From the NCBI GenBank assembly GCA_964441145.1, contig CAYTUB010000001.1, positions 22,428-86,427 of the forward strand: 64,000 nucleotides of DNA, given 5' to 3'. Source of the DNA: SHLQ01 sp964441145. Its GTDB lineage: Bacteria > Actinomycetota > Acidimicrobiia > Acidimicrobiales > SHLQ01. The notes below the pieces were generated by a model. It was not told the DNA's origin. It was given only the letters and a program-made list of their open reading frames with translations, and made no database searches. The stretch's first letter is position 1. Each line of letters starts with the position of its first letter. Positions 59,258-64,000 of the stretch are shown one piece after another. The position numbers and the translations under genes are program-made.

Positions 59258-59899
59258 TTAGAAGGTAAGGACGACGATCAACAAGATGATCGCGATGATG
59301 GCCAAGGCCGTGACGATCGCGTAGAGCGTCGTTTCGGAACCTTTTCGCTCGCTGAAGGTCTTTGCTTCATCCAGAGGGGCGGAGACGTCTGCCCCGCTTG
59401 CGTCGATCTCATCCACGATTCGATCCACAGACTTCCCTGTCGTATCGATCGAGGTAAACCTGTCGTAGGCCTCTCGTCGTTCTTCCAACAGGCGGTCGAT
59501 TTCGGCGTCTACATCATCTGCCCCGGCGAGCAGAGGCCGTGTTTCGATGCCATCGGCGGTGACCCGCTTGACGATCTCGTCGGAGGAAGCGTTCAGCGCA
59601 AAAATCTCCGCACCAAGAAAGGCGACAACGTTGTCCTCATCGAGGAAGGTTCCGCCGCCGGTCGCCACGACGAGGTTTCGACGCGTGGCTACGTCTGCGA
59701 CTACCGCTCGTTCATGTTCTCTGAATATTTCCTCGCCACCTTCGGCGAAGATCTCTGCGACGTTTCCGTGCTTGGCAAAGATCTCGTCGTCGAGGTCGAC
59801 GAAGGTACGACCCGATCGAGCGGCCAGCGCCTTGCCTACTGCTGTCTTGCCTGTGCCCATGAAGCCGGTAAGAACAATGTTGGGTCGGTTGGCGTCCAT
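59258..59899 (-). CDS. aroK: Shikimate kinase with C-terminal membrane anchor
   Basis: Phosphorylates shikimate at the 3-position in aromatic amino acid synthesis. The kinase domain covers residues about 6-170: Walker A GFMGTGKT (12-19), VDLDDEI with the shikimate-binding Asp, IFREHE with Arg60, ATGGGTFLD (GGG, 81-83) and TRPLL with the lid Arg. Unlike the usual soluble enzyme of about 170 residues, this 213-residue protein continues through a charged linker to a single membrane helix at about 191-212 (LYAIVTALAIIAIILLIVVL region), followed by only two residues. That makes it a tail-anchored protein. It begins 10 bases after the dxs stop. Confidence 0.88.
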   Translation of the reverse strand: MDANRPNIVLTGFMGTGKTAVGKALAARSGRTFVDLDDEIFAKHGNVAEIFAEGGEEIFREHERAVVADVATRRNLVVATGGGTFLDEDNVVAFLGAEIFALNASSDEIVKRVTADGIETRPLLAGADDVDAEIDRLLEERREAYDRFTSIDTTGKSVDRIVDEIDASGADVSAPLDEAKTFSERKGSETTLYAIVTALAIIAIILLIVVLTF

Positions 59900-59909
59900 G
59901 GCCTACACG

Positions 59910-61760
59910 CTAGGACAGCGCCGCCTTGGCTTCGGTGATGATGCCCGCCGAATCAACGCCGTATCGACGAAGAATGTTCTCTGGTTTGTCGTGCGGAATA
60001 TAGGTTCGTGGCAGTCCCAGAACCCGTATGTCACAGCTCGCGCCGTCTCGGCCCTGTGTTCCGAGATGTTTCTCGATTCGGTCGCGGAAGAGTTCGCCGA
60101 CGCCGCCGTTTCGTAGGCCATCCTCGATCGTGATGACCACGGAATGATTCGCTGCGTCAGCGATCATTTCGGGATCTGGAGGAGACACAACCCGTGGGTC
60201 CCATACCGTGGCGGAAATGCCGGCTTCGGCGAGCTGGGAGGCAGCCTCGAGTGCTTCGTGCAACAAATGACCAACACCGATGATGCAGACGTCGGTTCCC
60301 GAACGTGCTCGTCGAGCGTGAAGGCCAACCCCAATTTCGGCCTCTGGTACCGAGCGTGCGCTTTGACGAGACCAGCGAATCATCGAAGGGCCGTCGCTAC
60401 AGAGCTCGACAGCACCGGCTAATTGCACCTGCAGTTCTTCATAGCTCGACGGGGCAAATACCGTCATCCCCGGAACCTTCGTAAACAGCACCATGTCGAG
60501 CAAACCGTGATGAGAAGCTCCATCGGGGCCAGTGACGCCAGCGCGATCGAGGCAGAAGATCACCGGTTGGCGGTGCAAGCCGACATCGAGATTGACCTGG
60601 TCGAAGGCACGGGTCATAAAGGTCGAGTAGACGGCGACCACCGGCCGAAGCCCGCCCATTGCCATACCGGCCGCAGCGGTGACCGCGTGTTGTTCGGCAA
60701 TGCCCACGTCGTAGGTGCGATCGGGGAACCGTTCCCGGAAGGGGAGCAGACCGGTGGAGTCCGGCATGGCTGCGGTGATCGCGACCAGATTCTCATGCTC
60801 CTCGGCGAGCTTGATGAGCGACTCGGTGAAGGCTTGGGTGTAGGAGCCGGGCTTCACGCTGCCCGTATCGTGCATGTTCTTGATCGGATCGTTCTCGGCG
60901 GGTGCATAACCGCGGCCCTTTTGAGAGAGCACGTGGACCACGACCGGACCCGAGAATTTCTGCGCGTTCACCATCGCTTCTTCGAGTTGTTCGATGTCGT
61001 GACCGTCGAACGGACCGAGGTAATGCACGCCGAGGTTCTCAAAGAACGCGGGTGGCTCCCACATGTGGCGAATTGCGGCCTTGGTGGATTGAATGCCGCG
61101 ATCGATGTGTGCGCCTACCCACGGAATGTTCTCGGCGATCTTTTCCATCGTGGCCTGGCGACGCATGTACACCGGGTTCGAGCGGATCTTGACGAGCGAC
61201 TCGGTCAGTAGCGACACGGTTGGCGCATAGGAGCGCCCGTTGTCGTTCAAAATGATCGTGACATCGCTCTTGGAGTGGCCAAGGTTGTTGATCCCCTCGT
61301 AGGCCATGCCTCCGGTGAGTGCCCCATCGCCGATAACGGCGACGACGCGTCGTCCAGAACCCACCGACGACGCTTCAGCGGTAGCCAGCCCGTGGGCGTA
61401 GCTGAGCACGGTCGATGCGTGCGAGTTCTCGATCCAGTCGTGCGGGCTCTCTTCGCGAGACGGATAGCCACTGATGCCGTCGGGCTGGCGGAGGTCTTCG
61501 AATGCGCCGACGCGGCCCGTCAACATCTTGTGGACATAGGTTTGATGCCCGGTGTCCCACAGGACGATGTCTTTGGGAGATTCAAAGACTCGGTGCAGGG
61601 CGATGGTGAGTTCTACGGCGCCGAGGTTTGAGCCGAGATGTCCGCCGGTCTTTGATACGGCCGCGACGATAACTTCGCGGATCTCGGCCGCGAGCGCGTC
61701 GAGTTCCTCATAGGAAAGCCCATCCAGATCTTCTGGACCGTTGATGGCGGATAGAGACAT
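59910..61760 (-). CDS. dxs: 1-deoxy-D-xylulose-5-phosphate synthase
   Basis: First enzyme of the MEP isoprenoid pathway, joining pyruvate and glyceraldehyde 3-phosphate with thiamine diphosphate. Conserved blocks: KTGGHLGSNLGAVELTIALH, WDTGHQTYVHKMLTGR, VAVIGDGALTGGMAYEGINN (ThDP motif GDG), LNDNGRSYAPTVS, FENLGVHYLGPFDGHD, RTYDVGIAEQHAVTAAAGMA and DRAGVTGPDGASHHGLLDM. The 616 residues from the second Met are normal; the first Met codon is one residue upstream. aroK follows at 10 bp, so isoprenoid and aromatic precursors are co-expressed, possibly for quinone synthesis (inference). Confidence 0.97.
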   Translation of the reverse strand: MSLSAINGPEDLDGLSYEELDALAAEIREVIVAAVSKTGGHLGSNLGAVELTIALHRVFESPKDIVLWDTGHQTYVHKMLTGRVGAFEDLRQPDGISGYPSREESPHDWIENSHASTVLSYAHGLATAEASSVGSGRRVVAVIGDGALTGGMAYEGINNLGHSKSDVTIILNDNGRSYAPTVSLLTESLVKIRSNPVYMRRQATMEKIAENIPWVGAHIDRGIQSTKAAIRHMWEPPAFFENLGVHYLGPFDGHDIEQLEEAMVNAQKFSGPVVVHVLSQKGRGYAPAENDPIKNMHDTGSVKPGSYTQAFTESLIKLAEEHENLVAITAAMPDSTGLLPFRERFPDRTYDVGIAEQHAVTAAAGMAMGGLRPVVAVYSTFMTRAFDQVNLDVGLHRQPVIFCLDRAGVTGPDGASHHGLLDMVLFTKVPGMTVFAPSSYEELQVQLAGAVELCSDGPSMIRWSRQSARSVPEAEIGVGLHARRARSGTDVCIIGVGHLLHEALEAASQLAEAGISATVWDPRVVSPPDPEMIADAANHSVVITIEDGLRNGGVGELFRDRIEKHLGTQGRDGASCDIRVLGLPRTYIPHDKPENILRRYGVDSAGIITEAKAALS

Positions 61761-61849
61761 CAACGGTCACGATACCCGACTGCGCCCATGACGGTCTGTC
61801 CACACATCGCTCAACAGTTTCAGACCCTCGAAGTGGTGTCGTAGTCCCG

Positions 61850-62227
61850 TTAGCTCAACCGGGTGAGGAAGGTCTGCTCATCGACCATCACACGGATGAT
61901 TCGGCCAACGCCGATCAGGTCGTCTCCGCTCGTTGCTTCGGATTCAAAGATGAGCCGGCGACCCTCCATGCGGGTCAATGTGGCTTCTGCCTCGACGATC
62001 GCACCAACTTCGATGCCGATGAGGTGGTCGAGATTGATGCGAAGACCTGCGGTGATAGTGCCTTCAGGCAAGTTGCCCGCGAGGGCATCCATGGTCGCCT
62101 GCTGCATCAGCTGCAGCAACGCCGGTGTGCTCAGCACTTTGGCGTCGCCAGTGCCCTGCGCAAAGGCGGTTATGTCGTCGGTTACCGTCATCTTTGACGC
62201 GCCGCTGATGCCGAGTTCGAGTGCCAC
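61850..62227 (-). CDS. Hotdog-fold thioesterase, FlK-like
   Basis: A 125-residue single hotdog domain. The sequence VLSTPALLQLMQQATMDAL matches the active-site helix of fluoroacetyl-CoA thioesterase FlK-type proteins, with the Thr retained and the usual Glu replaced by Gln. GLRINLDHLIGIEVGAIVEA carries the conserved His. Acidic C-terminus (GVGRIIRVMVDEQTFLTRL). FlK relatives hydrolyse small acyl-CoAs; the substrate here is unknown. It lies 86 bp upstream of dxs on the same strand. Confidence 0.85.
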   Translation of the reverse strand: MALELGISGASKMTVTDDITAFAQGTGDAKVLSTPALLQLMQQATMDALAGNLPEGTITAGLRINLDHLIGIEVGAIVEAEATLTRMEGRRLIFESEATSGDDLIGVGRIIRVMVDEQTFLTRLS

Positions 62228-62365
62228 GTCGCCACCATAGCCGCCTCGATTCGACGGTGAGAGTTAACGACTCCATAACTCGGAAGATCAAAGGCGTGCC
62301 AAGTGTTGCCGATACAATACGTACATTCCTCAGGGCCGACTTTGGCCCGAGAAAGGCCCGTGATC

Positions 62366-63757
62366 ATGCTCGATGACTCCCTCGTTGCGTCCACTTTGGA
62401 TACCGCCCTTCAAGGAGGAGCCGACTTTGCCGAGGTCTTTGTGGAGGACAAGCGAAACGCATCCGCGGTGCTCGACGACGGCAAGATCGAGGAGCTGACG
62501 AGCGGCCGCGACCGCGGCGCAGGTATTCGTGTCGTCGCTGGCGAAACGACGGGTTTTGCACACACCGCTGACTTGAGTGAGAACGGTCTTCGTGTCGCCG
62601 CAGAAGCAGCCTCTGCGGCTGCCCGTGGTGGCGGCGGAGGGGTCCGCAAGGTCAACCTTGAACGCGTCGAGGCATCTCGGACCGTCGAGGTTGAGACGAT
62701 GCCCGAGTCGGTTGCCAAGGCAACCAAGGTCGAGTTGCTTCAGCGTGCCGACGAGCAGGCCCGTTCCACCGGCGGCGAGATCACCCAGGTAAGCGCCCGC
62801 TACGGCGATAGCCGCCGCCGAATCCTCGTCGCCAACAGCGACGGCACCCTCGCCGGAGACGACCAAGTTCGTACGTTCTTTGCTGTCAGCTGCGTCGCTC
62901 AGGGCGACACCGGCATGCAGACCGGCCGAGAGAGCCATGGCCGCACGGTCGGGTTCGAGATGTTCGATCAACACGACGTTGCCGAGATGGCCACGACCGC
63001 AGCAAAGCGTGCAATCACCAAACTCGCAGCTCGCCCAGCCCCAAGCGGAGCCCAGACCGTTGTGGTTGGCCCCGGCGGTGGCGGCGTGCTGTTCCACGAA
63101 GCATGCGGTCACGGCCTCGAAGCCGACCTTGTCGCCAAGCAAGCTTCGGTCTTTGCAGGCCGCATGGGTGAGCAGGTCGCAAGCCCGCTCGTCACTTTGA
63201 TCGACGACGGCACCATGGGTGCCGAATGGGGCAACTTCGCCATCGACGACGAGGGACGAGTCGCGCAGAAGAACGTCCTGATTCAAGACGGTGTCCTCAC
63301 CGACTACATGTACGACCAGATCCGTGCACGCAAGGAAGGGCGACCATCGTCAGGCAACGGCCGTCGACAGAGCTACAAGCACCTGCCGATGGTGCGCATG
63401 ACCAACACGTACATCACCGCAGGTGAGGACAACCCCGCCGACATCATCGCGAGCACCGAGTCAGGCGTATATGTCGCTCAGCTGGGTGGCGGACAGGTCA
63501 ACACGGCAACCGGTGACTTCGTCTTCGGCATGACCGAGGCGTACCTCATCGAGGACGGCAAGATCACCGAACCAATCCGTGAGGGCAACCTCATTGGAAA
63601 CGGTCCCGAGGTGCTCAATCGAATCGATGCCCTCGGCAACGACTTCGCCATGGGCCACCCGGGAACGTGTGGCAAAGATGGCCAAGGCGTTCCGGTCGGC
63701 GACGGCACTCCAACGCTGCGGGTAACCAGCCTCACCGTTGGCGGCACCGCCGCCTAG
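62366..63757 (+). CDS. tldD: Metalloprotease TldD
   Basis: A 463-residue subunit of the TldD/TldE protease, which degrades unfolded peptides and matures some RiPPs. The active-site motif HEACGHGLEAD (HExxxH) is clear at about residue 245. C-terminal strands YMTN-like NTYITAGEDNPADII and QVNTATGDFVFGMTEAYLIE are typical. I chose ATG at 62366; GTG at 62360 is equally possible, and a longer frame from 62303 begins with unrelated sequence. The partner TldE (PmbA), usually adjacent, is not seen in the remaining 240 bases. Confidence 0.93.
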   Translation: MLDDSLVASTLDTALQGGADFAEVFVEDKRNASAVLDDGKIEELTSGRDRGAGIRVVAGETTGFAHTADLSENGLRVAAEAASAAARGGGGGVRKVNLERVEASRTVEVETMPESVAKATKVELLQRADEQARSTGGEITQVSARYGDSRRRILVANSDGTLAGDDQVRTFFAVSCVAQGDTGMQTGRESHGRTVGFEMFDQHDVAEMATTAAKRAITKLAARPAPSGAQTVVVGPGGGGVLFHEACGHGLEADLVAKQASVFAGRMGEQVASPLVTLIDDGTMGAEWGNFAIDDEGRVAQKNVLIQDGVLTDYMYDQIRARKEGRPSSGNGRRQSYKHLPMVRMTNTYITAGEDNPADIIASTESGVYVAQLGGGQVNTATGDFVFGMTEAYLIEDGKITEPIREGNLIGNGPEVLNRIDALGNDFAMGHPGTCGKDGQGVPVGDGTPTLRVTSLTVGGTAA

Positions 63758-63861
63758 TCGGAGCGAGCAACTCACTCTGTTCTAGGCGACGTAACTACCC
63801 GCGCCGAAGATCGGTCCGATCGGGCCAAGGCTGTCGGCTAGCGACTAGCGGGGTACAACAA

Positions 63862-63999
63862 CTACCCAAATGTGCAGGGGATGTCGACGCGGTCTTGGTT
63901 GTTGTTGGTGCGGATGATTGCGGTGTCTGGGGTTCGGCTGATTGTGGTGGTGTCGGCTTGTGCGAAGTCGTTGGGGTCGGAGTTTGCGATCCAGCGGTC
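63862..63999 (-). CDS. 3' end of an unidentified gene cut by the window edge
   Basis: On the minus strand a frame is open from the right edge to TAG at 63864-63862, encoding 45 residues: DRWIANSDPNDFAQADTTTI, then SRTPDTAIIRTNNNQDRVD and IPCTFG at the end. Repetitive use of ACC, AAC and ATC codons differs from neighbouring genes. The family cannot be told from this piece. The 104 bases between it and tldD hold no obvious feature. Confidence 0.5.
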   Translation of the reverse strand, partial: DRWIANSDPNDFAQADTTTISRTPDTAIIRTNNNQDRVDIPCTFG

Positions 64000-64000
64000 G

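Noticed and set aside
1..64000. tRNA, rRNA, selC or insertion sequences
   Set aside because: No tRNA-like arm patterns, rRNA stretches, transposase genes or terminal repeats were seen by eye; a covariance-model scan would be more reliable.

Overview
The window looks like a chromosomal segment of a moderately high-GC actinobacterium, most likely of the class Acidimicrobiia (Ilumatobacter-like). The evidence is a WhiB regulator, a mycoredoxin-like glutaredoxin, a [2Fe-2S]-type ferrochelatase, a MetAP with a mycobacterial-type N-terminal extension, a Nei2-type glycosylase, a GPGWWLASDGKWYP-type N-terminus and many lipoproteins with Ser/Thr/Ala-rich linkers. The assignment is inferred from gene content; no rRNA or tRNA gene was found. 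There are two 100-N scaffold gaps, at 21544-21643 and 37140-37239.

Layout. 1-5.6 kb: acyl-CoA synthetase (cut by the window edge), MsrA, a FAS1+OmpA envelope protein and an OmpR-type two-component system. 5.7-8.4 kb: a DUF1800/DUF1501 secretion-type pair. 8.4-18.8 kb: lipoprotein, Crp/Fnr regulator, methionine aminopeptidase, then a leftward cluster (MutM, membrane-anchored sigma-like protein, DUF3048 protein, RNB nuclease), two unknown proteins and a RecB-family nuclease. 18.8-24.9 kb: an exported thioredoxin-like lipoprotein whose two active-site Cys codons are both in-frame TGA, then a type IIA topoisomerase pair with a strongly structured leader. 25-32 kb: unknown protein, M1 metallopeptidase, a second DUF1501/DUF1800 pair and a second two-component system. 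32-38 kb: a leftward operon of WhiB, B12-binding photoreceptor-like regulator, Nei, ferrochelatase and a small unknown protein, then mycoredoxin and a repeat-rich Septum_form protein. 38-45 kb: ABC-F ATPase, NfuA, a secreted protein divergent from a third two-component system, and SelO. 45-54 kb: cytochrome/copper monooxygenase lipoprotein, CoA transferase, GH26 hydrolase with GT2 polysaccharide synthase, EamA transporter and M20 peptidase. 54-64 kb: two related coiled-coil proteins around PaaK and a cyclophilin lipoprotein, tail-anchored shikimate kinase, Dxs, hotdog thioesterase and TldD.

The strongest unusual signal is at 18850-19407 on the minus strand. A 185-residue TlpA/DsbE-like lipoprotein reads ...WAPW-TGA-PF-TGA-RAEAP..., so the usual CxxC motif becomes UxxU. 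A bacterial SECIS-like hairpin lies at a suitable distance from both TGA codons. Ordinary gene calling would truncate it at the first TGA and lose the catalytic half. The case rests on pattern and context. No selA, selB, selC or selD is in the window, so confirmation needs the rest of the genome.

Other points worth following are the translationally coupled WhiB/B12-sensor/DNA-repair/heme operon, a sigma-factor-like protein ending in a membrane segment, a shikimate kinase with a C-terminal membrane anchor, a nested hairpin in front of the topoisomerase A gene, and a PD-x-x-x pentapeptide minisatellite that broke the assembly.
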